This document shows, one piece after another, positions 1 through 11,660 of a stretch of 64,000 nucleotides of DNA (positions are counted from its first letter, which is position 1; every line of letters starts with the position of its first letter). The position numbers were made by a program, and so were the translations under genes. The stretch is from Rhabdornis inornatus (Eukaryota > Chordata > Aves > Passeriformes > Rhabdornithidae). A model generated the notes under the pieces. It saw only the letters and a list, made by a program, of their open reading frames with translations. It was not told where the DNA came from and made no database searches. The stretch is taken from the NCBI GenBank assembly GCA_013397075.1, contig VWZS01003779.1, forward strand, positions 891,309 to 955,308. The letters run 5' to 3'.

Positions 1-960
1 TAACCAGTAACTTATAGCCTGCTTTGAGTGGGAACAGACAGCTAAAATCTGGCATCTCACCTGCTCCAGGTCAGAAATATCTTCCACCTTCAGGGATACT
101 GCTGTCCACAGGCTCACCTGGTGAACATCCTGCATCCCTCTTGCCTGTGTTCTGCTGGCACGTTGGGATGTGCTTTGGCTTTGGCTCAGCTGGGTGAAGT
201 CACAGCACAGCTGATGGGCAGCCAACAGCGTGTGGCACGAGAGGAAGAAGGATTTCACATCTTGCTGTTGATTACCAAATGAAATGTACCTCAGATTACT
301 GGAGCTGCTCAGATTAATGATCTGGTAGTGTTTTAACTTTGCAGAGCATCTGTGCCATATGTGATCCCACCAGTGTTTGGTGGGTTGAGACACTGCTGTG
401 ACAGAGCAAAGAAAAAATGTTTAAATCATATTTTCTGTTTGAAGCAGTAGGCAATGTTTTGTTTTTGGGAAAATTCATCAGGCACAAAGAGAATAATAGA
501 AGGAAAAAGCAAATCTATTTGAATAATGAGCACACTGACCATCACATGAAATATAAAGACCAACACAATAGGTTACATTTTGGACATAAATTATTTATTT
601 AAGTCTGTTTTGGTTTAATTTTTTTCTTTTCTTTTGCAGTCTCAGAAACTATTTTTACTAACTTTATTTATGGTCAAATTTTTTCAATTAAATAGAGAAG
701 CACAAAGACAAAAATGTTCTCCATCTGCCTTCTAGATGGCCTGATGTGCCACAGTCCAAAACCTATAGGAACTATGTCTTGGTCTGAAGAGTTTATTTGG
801 CTCCTTCTACAGAGTTTTCCTCTGCATGGTACCAGAGGGAGAGAAGGAGCAGGAATTTCAGCCTCCTCTAAAGCCTCTTAGAGGGTTTGGGGGTCCCAGG
901 TGCTGCTGGTGTCCTTTTGCTGAGGGGTGCAGAGGCATTTGTGCTGCATCCTTTATTCCC
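1..960. other. Unique non-coding DNA, no gene recognised
   Basis: No repeat or gene is recognised here. The stretch from about 410 to 720 is markedly A/T-rich, with runs of T. The 61-codon open frame at 417-602 has low-complexity Lys/Asn/His content typical of chance reading through AT-rich DNA. The part from 826 to 960, just upstream of a CR1 fragment, is G-rich and could be a diverged 5' extension of that copy, but I could not match it. Confidence 0.6.
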
Positions 961-1112
961 CAGCCCTGGAAGTGTCCAAGGCCAGGCTGGATGGGGCTTG
1001 GAGCAGCCTGGGATAGTGGAAGGTGTCCCTGCCCATGGCAGGGGGTGGGACTGGATGAGATTTGAGGTTCCTTCTAACCCAAATAATTATGGAATTCTAT
1101 GACTCTGTGATC
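961..1112 (+). mobile_element. CR1 LINE, 5'-truncated 3' end
   Basis: The segment follows the 3' end of avian CR1 in sense orientation: a GTCCAAGGCCAGGCTGGATG block, GGGCTTGGAGCAGCCTGGGA, then GGTGTCCCTGCCCATGGCAG and the terminal CCTTCTAACCC…ATTCTATGACTCTGTGA tail. Only about 150 bp of the full-length (roughly 4.5 kb) element remains, the usual outcome of incomplete target-primed reverse transcription. It carries no reverse transcriptase. The open frames crossing it are incidental. Confidence 0.93.
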
Positions 1113-4100
1113 CAGCATCAGCTCAGCCCACATTTAGCTGTTGCATGGGATCCACATTAGTCTCTGGGGTCTCTACGTGCTCTTCATCACAGAGAACTTG
1201 CTGCAGGATATATAGATGAGACTGGGACTATATAAATAACACAGGTATTGCACATTTTAATGTATTTTTCAGCTTTTGGTTCTCTGGGCTTATTTCCTAC
1301 ACAGCAGGGGAAATTTGCACATAATATCTTTGCTGCTGGACTGTGAACATTTATGCTATGTGAAGTTAAGCAGCTGATAGAAAGCCCTCAAAAATCGAGT
1401 TTTGTAAGAAGTGCTGACACACTTTTAATTGGAGTGCTGGATGCCATGGGAGCACTGTGCCATAAGCCTGGGTAGGTAGTTAGTGTATCTTATTTTGCAG
1501 CTTGCCATGTCCAAGCTATAGGGCACGACTGGCTTTATTTCTAATGCAAATTATAGCTGATTTCCAACTGTTGAATTGCAGGTACTGGGAGCCTTTCTTG
1601 CTCTTAAAACTATGTATTAGTAATTTGAAGGAACTGGTTATCTGAAGAGTAGGCAGATCCTTGCAGGCAGGGGATAAACACAATTGTTGGCTTTCTGGGT
1701 GGTTTGTTTCTTTCAAACATTTATTAAAAGTGCTAGAAACCATGCTGACTAGAAGTGTAGTTTGCAATTTTCTGAGTGTTGTATGTCTCTTTCAGAAAAA
1801 TTCATTATAACCACAGAGTCACTGGGCTGACTCTATTTGTGTAAAACAACAGACTCTCTGGAGATACTAGAGGGGTAACAAAACAAATGTACAGTGTCCT
1901 GATAGAAATACAAGTATTGATCTGATGAATATTGCAGCCTAAAGACTACGCGTTATTAGGGTGTAATGAAATCTTGTTGTTTTGGCTTCAGATCTGTAGC
2001 TCTGCTGCTGGTCACTACAGCACTGAATTATTCAGAAATCACATCTTTGTTAATACTCAGAGGCTTTAGAAGGTGCCATCAGCCTTCTTGTTTCTTTTTG
2101 TTCTTCTCTCCCATCCAAATGTTCTTTCTTGTCTCTAAATATTTCATAGATGCTTGAAATAAAGCCTTTCCCTCTTGGTTTTCCCCATTGGACAGAAGCT
2201 GAGTTTGTGGTTTATCAATACAGTAAATCTGGCACTAAGACTCTTGGTATTGGATCCAAAATACCACAGGCAAGTGATGCAAAGTGCTGATTCAATACAA
2301 ACTGCCTCTCAGAGTTCAGATTTATCTGAGAATTTTTGATAGATTCTCACATAGGGCTTTCTGCTGAGCCAGGTGTCTGTACTCCCACTGCTGCAATAAA
2401 GTTGGCACAAAAGCAGGATGAACTTAATCTCATCTGCTTTGGCTCCTTCCACAGGAACAGGACAATGTGCCCACTCCTGTCACAAATCAAATGTGTGTGC
2501 TGGGAAGGCCAGGGCTCTGCAGGTTGGGGGTCACCAGCAGCAGAGCCTCTCCCTGCAGTGAAATCTCTGTCACAGGGAACAGAGCATGGGGAGGTGTTTG
2601 AGGTGCCATATCCAATGTCAGACACCTCTGGCATGCAGGTGGTATCAGATAAGCTGTGAACTGAGCTGTTTGGGTGATCAGCCCTTCCCAGTGCCCTCGT
2701 TCATTTCCCCAGAGTGCAGCTGATCCCTCAGAGGATGTGCTGCTGGCACAGCAGTAACACAGCACTGTTGCTGTTGGTTCTGCATGGTGTACACTCCATC
2801 CCTTTTCCCTCAGCTGTGCTGCAATGGAATTCCTGGCACTGAGAGCACTTCCCAACTCCGCATTGACTTGGGAAATCACATTTCCCACTCAGAGGAGTGC
2901 ACCTCCACAATAGTCCAAGCATGGACTTCCCTCCTTTGCTCCTACTCATGAAGCTGGGGTCATACACAGCTCTAGCCACAGCCTCTGCCCAATTCCATGT
3001 GTCAGACATAGATAAAAGACCACCTGAAAGTTTCAGAGGGAAACATCCAATGCTGCATGTGATGTCTCCCTATCCTCCCAGCCCTGCTTTATTAACACAA
3101 GTGTGCTTCACTGCTCTTTCACTCAAAATCAATCTCTCCAGCACTGATTGCTCTGTCACATTCCCTCTCTAGGCAGGCTGGCTGAACACTTTTATCGTGC
3201 TGCCCGCAGGCAAAGTGGTCCCACAAAGAGCCCTCTAGACTGAGCTCAAGGTCACAGGTCCTAATAGCTTCCTTAGGATGGCTGCATACCCTGCCACAAA
3301 TTCACTTCCAGCCTGATCTTCCTGTGGAATTAAATCCCACTCAGCTTTGGCACTGGTGACAGACACTGTCCAGAACAGACTGTTGCTTATAAAGGACTTT
3401 GCTGCAGGTTTCTCTGGAGCTCTGGTTCTTCCCTACAGGGAGTAAGTTCTGGCATCAGGGAAACTTCTGCTTCTCGAAAACAAACACACAAACTCCGTGG
3501 TGAAGTGTTCCCAATTCAACATGTAAGTACACATTTCTATTACTGACTGGTGTGTTTGATCCCTCTCACCACTGCAGGCAGTGATGGATCCTCTGCAGCT
3601 CAGCTGCTGAACCACAGCTGGCCTCAGTTCAGCTGCAGATATGTAAATTTTGCTTGCTAATTACATCAAACCTCGTGGGCTTCATTTAGGAGCAATACAC
3701 AGGATGCTATTCCCTCAGCAGTGGTGTGGAGGAGAGGTCCTTCCTATCCCAAAGCCAGCAGCTTGTTTGCAGAGGATGAGGGATGTACGTCTCTCTTGGG
3801 TCACTGAGGGGACTTGCAACAACTTTGGGCCAAACTTCCAGCAAAAGACAACAAAACAAAATGTCTTGAAGAATCTGTGCTGTGTTGGAGATACCAGAGT
3901 GGCATTTGTGTCTCTAAGTCAGGGATTTGTTTGTCTGTCCACCTAAGATGCAGGTGTTAATGCAGCCTTTGGGGCCTGACTTCCCAAGACAGTATTTTGG
4001 AGTTGGTGGTCCTGGCAGCCAGTCTGGACTCCCTTCTCCATCCCAGGCTCCCTTGAGCTGTTGGTTAAGGGGGTTCACATAATGTCCTATAGGGCAGTCA

Positions 4101-5629
4101 CAACATAATTGTGAGTTAATGCTGTGCTCCTTCCATTCACTGCATTTGATTGACTTTGAGTCGATTAATCCACTTCTAGAGGATCCATCTTTCTTTGGGG
4201 AAACATGTTGATTTTTTTTAAATAGGAAGCATTTAAACATAGTGTACATCCTGGAGTGGATAAAAAGGTCAGGCTGGCCACTGAACTGCATGAGAACAAA
4301 GTAATGGATGGAAGCTGGACTTTTTACACTGTCCCTTAGAGCACCTGTGCAGCATCACAGGGAGCAGATCTGCTCCAGCAGACCTCACTCATAGATCCAG
4401 CAAGTTCTGGGCTTGCACATCTGAGGAGATCAATGGCACATCAGGATATTCCTCCATTATGATTCCTTCCCCCTCTGCTAATTTGGTGTGATTTGTCCCT
4501 TTGTCTTAGCTGCCTGTGTTCAGTCCCACTCGTGGTTATCTCCAAATACACTTCACAACAGGTTGTCAATCTGCTTTATCACACATCTTTGTTATTGCCT
4601 TTGTTTTTGTGTGTAACTGTCAGATAAAGGAAAATAGCTTGCATTTATCTCTGGAGGACTTTAAGATATTATTGTTTTATTGTACATATAGCATTATCTT
4701 CTTGTTGTTTGGGGTCATTTTATGATACAGTGCACTTCACCTTTCTGTTCCTCACATTCTGAGCTTTTGTGTGTGACCTTTCAACAGCAATACAGAGAGA
4801 GGTTTCAGGAACAGATCCACTTGTGCTGTGCATTGTTCACCTTGAGCCAGGCTCCTCCCGTTTATGACATGAACCACTTTTCAAACAGCATTAGGCAAAT
4901 GAACGTGGCACTGCAGCATCCCCGTACCAATCACACAAAGTTAAGTAGGTGCTTTAATGGGAATGTTGCAGCAAGAAGGTGTGAGGGAGAGACAATAGGA
5001 AAATATTTGATAAGTGATAGGTATTGTCTGTCAAGATAGAAGAATGACTGATATAGGATGGCAACATGGAAAACAAACAGGGAACAGAGCCTTTGAATAT
5101 TGGATTTTTCTGGTTTGGTGACCAAGGTACAGGAAACACTATATTAGTTTAAGCAATTATCAAATAATTTAATATTAGATTTTTGTCAAAATGAGAATAA
5201 ACAGAAACAAATAGCTGAGATTAACAATGTTTTGGCCAAGCTGCAGGAAAGAGGTTATATATTTTCCAAATTTAATGTAAATGCACTTTGAGTTCCCTTT
5301 CTACTGTTCTAGATGTAGTGTCTCTTAGAAATCTTTCTTTTAAAGAAAATATTAATTCACTGAGGCCAAGGAAGGTGAATTAAAATATTGAATGTACAGT
5401 GGAGACTTTATATATTGCAACCTAGATCTTCTAGTTAGGAGAAGGAAAGGAACTAATTTTAGGTTTGCTACTGTGGGTACCTGTAGACACAAAAGCCCAT
5501 GAGAAGGCTCTCAGTACCTTCCATTATATTTTGATTTAAGTCATGGAGAACTGTTTGAAGAAAGACTATTTACAAGACCATGTTGTGACAGGACAAGGGG
5601 AAATACATAATAGAAAAAAATTCTATACT
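1113..5629. other. Unique non-coding DNA, no gene recognised
   Basis: About 4.5 kb without a recognisable repeat or coding exon. Composition alternates between AT-rich stretches (1200-1450, 4500-4720, 5140-5420) and more GC-balanced ones (2450-3000). Open frames here (up to 133 codons, 2487-2888, minus strand) overlap others on both strands and show no domain, so I treat them as chance. Confidence 0.6.
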
Positions 5630-5802
5630 GTGTGAGTGGTGAAGCCCTGGGACAGGCTGAAGCTCTGGCTGCCCCTAGATCCCTGAAAGTGTCCAAGGCC
5701 AGGTTGGAGACTGGGGTAATGGAAGGTGTCCCTACCCAGGGGGTGGAATGAAATGGGATTTAAGGTCCCTTTCAACCCAAACCACCCTGAGATTCTATGA
5801 CC
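5630..5802 (+). mobile_element. CR1 LINE, 5'-truncated 3' end
   Basis: Sense-oriented CR1 3' end of about 170 bp. It starts in the GTGGTGAAGCCCTGGGACAG region, which matches the stretch CR1 carries before its GGATCCCTG motif. It continues through GTCCAAGGCCAGGTTGGA and GGAAGGTGTCCCTACCCA, and ends CCTTTCAACCCAAACCACC…GATTCTATGA. A short internal deletion removes part of the GGGGCTTGGAGCAACCTGG segment. Confidence 0.93.
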
Positions 5803-7578
5803 CCAAGAACTGCTACAGGATGTTAACATCCACGGTAAGAATTCTCACAGAGAGAACATATGAGCTCTAAGTCCTGAAGCAAAACATGTCAGACAGTCAG
5901 TAGACCCATGTGTAAAAATCTGTGTTAAAAAATCCAGGTAAATACAGTCACTGCCAGTGCAGCCATTTCACATTGACTTCACAGCTATTGGTGCAGCCAG
6001 ATTACTTTCCTGTGTTAGATGTTTTACATATTAAGCAAAGATGCTAAATGCTTTCCTGGGTACACTGTAATCTTGCTTTTTAATTTGGAAGCTAGCTAAC
6101 TGTTTTAAAACCATAAATGTTTAAAAATTACATTGCTTGAAAAATTTAGCTTTTCACATTCTCTCTGAATTATGAGAAGAGACTAATTCCCTTATTTTTC
6201 ATGACACAGTAGAATACCCTTAATATTGCTTCTTGAGTTGCCTAAATTGGAAAATCTGTGGTGGCCTAAATCTTTCTCCATCAAAGACAAGAAAGAACTG
6301 TGGACATGTAGGGTCCTTAATCAAGGTACCTCCATCAAGTACCTGCAGTCTGAGGATGGCTCAGGATAACAGAAAAGGGACTTCCCTGGCACATCCTTGA
6401 GCCTGGGGTACCTGCATTTGTAGGCTCTCTCCATCTATGTCCTTTGCAAGGCATGTGAGGGTAAAACCAGAGAGGGTGAAGTTAACTGGAATGATGGTGT
6501 GTTTCCTGTGCACACAGACCAGCTGATGGATGGTAACTTACTCACCTGATGTAATTTGTGGTTTGTGAGCTGCAGCCCTTGTAGTCTACAGTAATGAGGT
6601 TTTAAAAAGACAGATGCTCCCTCTGCTCCAAGGTCTCTTGGAAATGTTGTGTGTTTGTGATGTCTCTTTTCACAGCAGAGCCAATGTTTCCTGACGAGTT
6701 ATTGTCACTGCTCGCCTGGTCCCAGCTCCACTTGGCTGTGTCTGGCTAGTGCACAGCAGCCACCCTTTTATCTACTAATTAATTCTCTGATGCATTTTGG
6801 GGGAGAAATCCCTTTCTTGGGAATCTGAACATTATAATGCTTTTATTTATGCTGGGTTTGTGTGTTCAGTTGACACACAAAGTGTACTGCTACTAAAGAG
6901 CAGACAGCTGTTGTGTCCTCCCAGCAGGACTGGCCTGAGCACCTTTCCCCCTGCCAGGAATGGTTGGGTCTCTTGTGATGCTCTGTCACCCTTGGGGCTG
7001 GATATTGTGTGTACATCTCCATTCTCAGCAACTTCTCCACCATGGGAGAGAAGAGAGATGTCCTTTGGGTTTGGGGATCCAAGGTTGGAGCCACCTCAGC
7101 TCCTTTCCTCCATGAAGGACCCAGTGTAATTCCATGCAGGGTTACATGGGATGCCAAGTTACTGATTTCATCCTGGCAGCAGTGCACCCACATGGCTCAT
7201 TCCCTTGGAAGGAGACCTTGTTGACATGGCCAGGTATTTGTTATCTGGGGGATAAAAACTGTTTAAGGACAGCCACACCCACCAGCCCTTCCTCACACAG
7301 GGTACTGGCCTTCTGCAGACCCTTCACCACCTGGGCAGATGGAAGGTGACCGCCCCACCTTCATCAGTGAAGATGGAGCTGATGAAGATGATGGCCTCAT
7401 GCTGCAGGACCCCCTAAATCTGATGGAGAGATCTGCAGTGTAGCTGAGCTCAAGAGGCCTGGGCTGGGTGGGGAGGGTGTGTTTTGTACCTCTCTTCTTT
7501 CCCATATTCATTTCAAGAAATAGAAAGCACACTGCATTTGTCCCCAACATTGGGTTTACCACTGTTCCACCACTTACA
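5803..7578. other. Unique non-coding DNA, no gene recognised
   Basis: No repeat or exon recognised. 5900-6250 is AT-rich. 6800-7230 carries several overlapping short open frames on both strands (for example 6843-7193 minus and 6797-7129 plus), which is the pattern of stop-poor GC-balanced DNA rather than of a gene. Confidence 0.6.
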
Positions 7579-7822
7579 GATTCATAGACTATCCTGAGTT
7601 GGAAGGGATCCACAGGGATCATCAGTCCAGCTCCTCTCCCTGCACAGACACCCCAATAATCCTACCCTCTACATCTCTGGCAGTGCTGTCCAAATGCTCC
7701 TGGAGCTCTGGCAGCCTCGGGGCTGTGCCCATTCCCTGGGGAGCCTGGGCAGTGCCCAGCACCCTCTGGGAGAAGAACCTTTTCCTGAAATCCAACCTAA
7801 ACTTCCCCTGACACAGCTCAAT
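7579..7822 (-). mobile_element. CR1 LINE, 5'-truncated 3' end (minus strand)
   Basis: Antisense CR1 3' end. The tail ATTCATAGACTATCCTGAGT comes first on the plus strand, followed by GGAAGGGATCCACAGGGATC, GGAGCTCTGGCAGCCTCGGG and AGAAGAACCTTTTCCTGAAA. This subfamily is distinct from the copies at 961 and 5630, and matches the copy at 9343-9613 closely in the opposite orientation. About 245 bp remain and no coding capacity is left. Confidence 0.93.
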
Positions 7823-9342
7823 GCCTCTTCTTGTGATTGATCCTACCTTCTAAACGTGTTGTGCTGTACCTGGAATCAAAGAACACAAAGAGACTCCTGA
7901 GGGGGGCAGAGATATCCAAACACCTCATCCTCATCCTTCACTCAGAACATGTCAGGTTCAAGGGGCATCAGTGTTGTCTGCAATGTCCTCCTTCAGTGTG
8001 GACATGCAACACCCAGTCACAGACTGAAAGGCAGACATCCAACCCAGAATATTTGGCAAGTTTCTCTTGCTGAAATGTGTAGTTACAATAGACTTCCATG
8101 ATTTATTTAGTGGTTTGTTTGTCATTCTTTTTCTAAACTCAACTCCTTTGCTTCTGCAGTACAAAGGAGGAGTCAAACTGACTACTTAACCAACTGAATA
8201 CATCACTTGGGATGTTTAATTCTGTAAAATCCTGGGTGGGTTTTTTTTCAAATTATTTACGCTTCAGAGTGGAAAAATAGCAACATTACTATAGCATTAG
8301 ATTAAATTTCCCCAGGTTAATGGGCACAGTGTCAGGAGTGAATAATCACAAGTGCGTTGCCAATGGAGAGACCATAAAGGCACGTTCCTTTCACAATATA
8401 TTCTACTCCATGAATATATTAAAATATTTTTCCCAGTATGAAAAGAAAGGAAATAGCCTTTTGTTTTCCTCTTTTCATAGCAAATGCTCCTGTCATTCGC
8501 AGCACAATGAATTCCTTGAGTCTGTACCAGTCAGTTTTTATCCTTTCTTCAAGACCCAGAGGCCACTGGAAAAATCTTTCACATGGCTAAACTTTGCTGA
8601 ATGTATTTAACCAGTAAATTATTTGTCTTCTGAACTAGAAGAACCAATACCCATTTATGTTCTAAAAATGGTTTGTTTTACTTACTTTATGAGTTGGATC
8701 TGCAACAGTAGCAAAGCCAAAGGACGTTTAATTAAGTTATATTTACTTTTTCATGATCTTTTAGCTTTAGATTATAAATCATGAATCAACTTAATTTCCT
8801 CATATAGTATTAAAAGTAATTGCTTCATAAATTTGTTTTAGTAATCCAAATATTTGCACAGAGTGCAGCACAAATAAGTTGTTTCATTGATGAGAGTTCT
8901 CACTTCCCTTTCCACTGTTGGAGGAAAACGGGTTCTGCTCCTTTGGGGTCCAGTCCTTCATGGTGCAGACGTCTCTGAACCTCAGGGGTGGTATTGTTAT
9001 GAAATATTGATGTCACACCAATTTTTTTGGCCATTGGTTTCCTTGACACTTGAATTATAGTGACCTTCTCCTGAATCTCCAGTCTGGCAAGCAGAATCTT
9101 GTGAGTGGGTCCATGACCCTGTGCAGGACCATCAAACAGTCTTTAGCTACAGATATTTCTGCTTTCTCCCCAGAATCCACACCCAGATGTGGGGAAGTGC
9201 TTTGATCCTTCTGTAAAAGACATGGCACCTTGGAATTGAATTTTTGCTTAGTAACATGAGGCAGAGAAATCCTTCCTGCACCCTCGCTACAACAATGAAC
9301 CTTCTGTGTTAAGAATCAGATCCTTAAGAAGCTGTTCCCTTC
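7823..9342. other. Unique non-coding DNA between two inverted CR1 copies
   Basis: About 1.5 kb without a recognisable gene or young repeat. 8080-8880 is AT-rich, with TTTAATTAAGTTA-type and ATAAATTTG-type stretches. It forms the spacer of the inverted CR1 pair flanking it. Confidence 0.6.
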
Positions 9343-9613
9343 TACAGCAGTGACAGGACCCAGGGAATGGCTGGAGCTGTGTCAGGGGAAGTTTAGGTTG
9401 GATATCAAGCAAAGGTTCTTCTCCCAGAGGGTGCTGGGCACTGCCCAGGCTCCCCAGGGAATGGGCACGGCCCCAAGGCTGCCAGAGCTCCAGGAGTTTG
9501 GACAGCACTGCCAGGGATGTACAGGGTGGGATTGTTGGGGTGCCTGTGCAGGGACAGGAGCTGCACTGGATGATCTCTGTGTGTCCCTTCCATCTCAGGA
9601 CATTCTGTGATTC
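9343..9613 (+). mobile_element. CR1 LINE, 5'-truncated 3' end
   Basis: Sense CR1 3' end with GGAGCTGTGTCAGGGGAAGT, TTAGGTTGGATATCA, AAGGTTCTTCTCCCAGAGGG, GCTGGGCACTGCCCAGGCTC and a tail of GTCCCTTCCATCTCAGGACATTCTGTGA type. Read on its own strand, the copy at 7579-7822 follows the same order of blocks with scattered substitutions. The two are therefore same-subfamily insertions in opposite orientation. Confidence 0.93.
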
Positions 9614-9760
9614 CAAGTTTCGATGATATATTGCATGCATGTGTTGGCTCCTGCTTGAGTCTCATGATTTATTATCAGGCATTATTGGGTTCCCCAAGCA
9701 AAGGATTATTATATTGACTTGTGGACAGTGTGCTGAAAATCAAGGTCTTTCAAAAAACAA

Positions 9761-9880
9761 AATCATAGAACCACAGAATATTCTGAGTTGAAAGGGCCTA
9801 ACAAGGATCATCCAGTCCAACTTTTAAGTGAATGGACCATACAGGGATCAAACCCACAATTAACAGCACTGTGGCACAGG
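9761..9880 (-). mobile_element. tRNA-Ile-derived SINE with CR1-like tail (TguSINE1-like)
   Basis: On the minus strand the tail reads CCTTTCAACTCAGAATATTC then TGTGGTTCTATGATTTT, which is CR1-like. The upstream part contains GTGGGTTTGATCCCTGTATG and GGTCCATTCACTTAAAAGTT. The GGTTTGATCCC motif (9844-9854) is one change from an RNA polymerase III B box (GGTTCGATCCC). The adjacent block has partial similarity to the tRNA-Ile anticodon side with an apparent internal deletion, and the A box is not recognisable. From recalled family knowledge this is the architecture of the passerine SINE TguSINE1, mobilised by CR1. It could also be a CR1 copy with chance B-box similarity, but the fixed order of blocks argues against that. 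Confidence 0.72.
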
Positions 9881-10060
9881 GGTGTAATGATCCACATCAG
9901 ATGCAGCTTCAAGAGGGTCATTTTTCAATTAAAGGCTTCATTTGAATTGGAAAGCTCTCAGGAATGGGTTTTTAATTGAAAGAATAGGAAAAAATCTGCA
10001 GTAGCTGCTGTGTGGGAAAGGGCCAGCTTTCCCAGGACATAAAAGACCTGACTGGTGCTT
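9881..10060. other. Short unique spacer between SINE and minisatellite
   Basis: About 180 bp of moderately AT-rich DNA with no feature recognised. The GGGAAAGGGCCAGC segment just before the minisatellite is not part of its repeat unit. Confidence 0.6.
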
Positions 10061-10240
10061 GATGGCATACCTTGAACCCCTTTCTAATGGGTTTTGGTGG
10101 ACTTTGATGCCATACCTTGAACCCCTTTCTAGTGGGTTTTGGTGGGCTTTGGTGGCATATCTTGAACCCCTTTCTAATGGGTTTTGGTAGGCTTTGATGC
10201 CATATCTTGAACCCCTTTCTAGTGGGTTTTGGTGGGCTTT
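10061..10240. repeat. Minisatellite, 4 units of 45 bp in a 90-bp higher-order pattern
   Basis: Four head-to-tail units begin at 10061, 10106, 10151 and 10196, each 45 bp with no length change. The shared core is CTTGAACCCCTTTCTA…GGGTTTTGGTGG. Units 1 and 3 share GGCATA and CTAATGGG. Units 2 and 4 share GCCATA and CTAGTGGG. Units 1-2 carry ATACC and units 3-4 carry ATATC. The pattern implies a dimer of two diverged monomers that was duplicated as a block. Because 45 is a multiple of three, the array stays open on the minus strand and produces a 175-codon frame with a repeated 15-residue peptide. Confidence 0.97.
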
Positions 10241-10638
10241 GCTTTTCTTCTCAGCCACAAAGGAGGAAGCAGTGAGCTGATACAGTTGGAACCATGCAGG
10301 GGCAGAGCCTGTGAAATGCACCTGAGCTCCAGCATCATCTGCTGTGTGGTGCTGCTTGCCAAGGAAGAGGAAGGGCAGCCTAAAAAACAGCTGTAGAGCA
10401 GGAAGTACACCTGAGATCTGCCTGGTGGGATCCAAAGCCCCTGCTCCAACTGGAGCTGATGCCATTTCCTTTGTTCCTCGTGCATGTCCACTCAGTCATT
10501 CCAAGTGGGATACACCCAACATGAAGAGTTTCCCTAGCTGGACTTCCAAGAGTTCCCTCAAGTATCCCTGTGCAGCCATGAATCAGGCAAAATCTCCAGA
10601 GGGGTGAGCAGTAATCTGGGCAAAGTAGAGGGAAAGGT

Positions 10639-10668
10639 AGGAGGAGGAGGAGGAGGAGGAGGAGGAGG
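10639..10668. repeat. (AGG)10 microsatellite
   Basis: Ten uninterrupted AGG triplets. On the plus strand the surrounding 85-codon frame reads this as a polyglycine run, which is a consequence of the repeat and not evidence of a protein. Confidence 0.97.
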
Positions 10669-10849
10669 TAAAGCAGGAGCTGCCATGGCCATAATTCCCC
10701 AGTGTCTGATAAAGGTTTTGAGAAGGAAGTGTTTTATTTCTTTAATGGAGATGTGGGTGGAAGGGAAGGGTCAGAAAAAGAGGCCTGGGGTTAGAAGCAG
10801 CTCTTATATTGGAAGAAAATCTCTACTGGAGTGCAATGGAATAATCAAG

Positions 10850-11660
10850 ATTTATTTTTAAAATATTGCTATTAAATAAACATTACAGAAACTTTCGAAT
10901 ATCAAGCTTATTTATAGCTTTAGGCGTGAAAACCCACATTAGTATGTTGAATTATATGAGTTCAGTGCTGCCTGCTAGCTGACAGCACGTCAAATTATTT
11001 GCAAATATTTTCTGGAACAGTAACCTTGAAGGATGCCAGCACCATTCAGTGTAACCTTATCACGAGACAGGAACCAAGTGACGAGATGAGGACTGAGGAT
11101 CCAGAGTTTTTAGCAGCAAGTGACCTCTGACTCGCTGCCTAAAAACAGAGTTCACGTGGTACCTTCCTCAGCACAGAAAGATGCTTTTTTGTCACTGACA
11201 TTTACACTGATTCTGTGCAGGGGTTTTGGAAGATGGTGTGAGTGATGTAGAGATGAGAAACTGCTCAGGGCAGGAATTTTAGAGTACATTGGTCACATTT
11301 AAGTAGGTTTATCTCCTCCAGCCTGCAATACCGAGCTGCTGCAAAAATTATGTAATCATTTTAACAAAGTGTTCTGTAATTGACATGAGAAAGGCAAAGT
11401 AAAATAAAAATGAATTACTCTGTAAGCAGAAAGGTTCATTCATTTTAGCTGCAATCTGTAAGAGGAAAAAGGGGAAAAAAAATCCCAAATGCAGGCTTTT
11501 TATGGAAATTGTGGCCTCATTGAAATTATAAGCTTTCTGCTATTTAAATGAATAATGTTCCCTAACACAGACTATTTTCTCATTTAAAAGTCTGTTGGGG
11601 TATAATTTCATCCTTTTACTGTCTGCTGTGTTTTAACTTACAGCAGTCTGACTAAATATT
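10850..11660. promoter_or_regulatory. AT-rich enhancer-like block (candidate conserved element)
   Basis: The block is repeat-free and AT-rich. It holds ATTTGCAAAT at 10997-11006, a perfect 10-bp palindrome close to the POU octamer, plus several TAAT-type cores and a few CpGs (ACTTTCGAATATC, AGGCGTGAAA). This composition is typical of developmental enhancers in bird gene deserts. The regulatory role is inferred from composition only. Confidence 0.25.

Noticed and set aside
9844..9854. Functional tRNA gene suggested by the B box
   Set aside because: No A box, anticodon arm or acceptor stem can be folded, and the sequence continues into a CR1-like tail. It is a SINE remnant.
10061..10240. Regular repeats reminiscent of a CRISPR array
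   Set aside because: Units are head to tail with no unique spacers and show dimeric higher-order divergence, which is a minisatellite. The genome is vertebrate.
9938..10465. 175-codon minus-strand frame with repeated HQNPLERGSRY peptide
   Set aside because: The repeat peptide is a direct translation of the 45-bp minisatellite, and the flanking residues show no domain.
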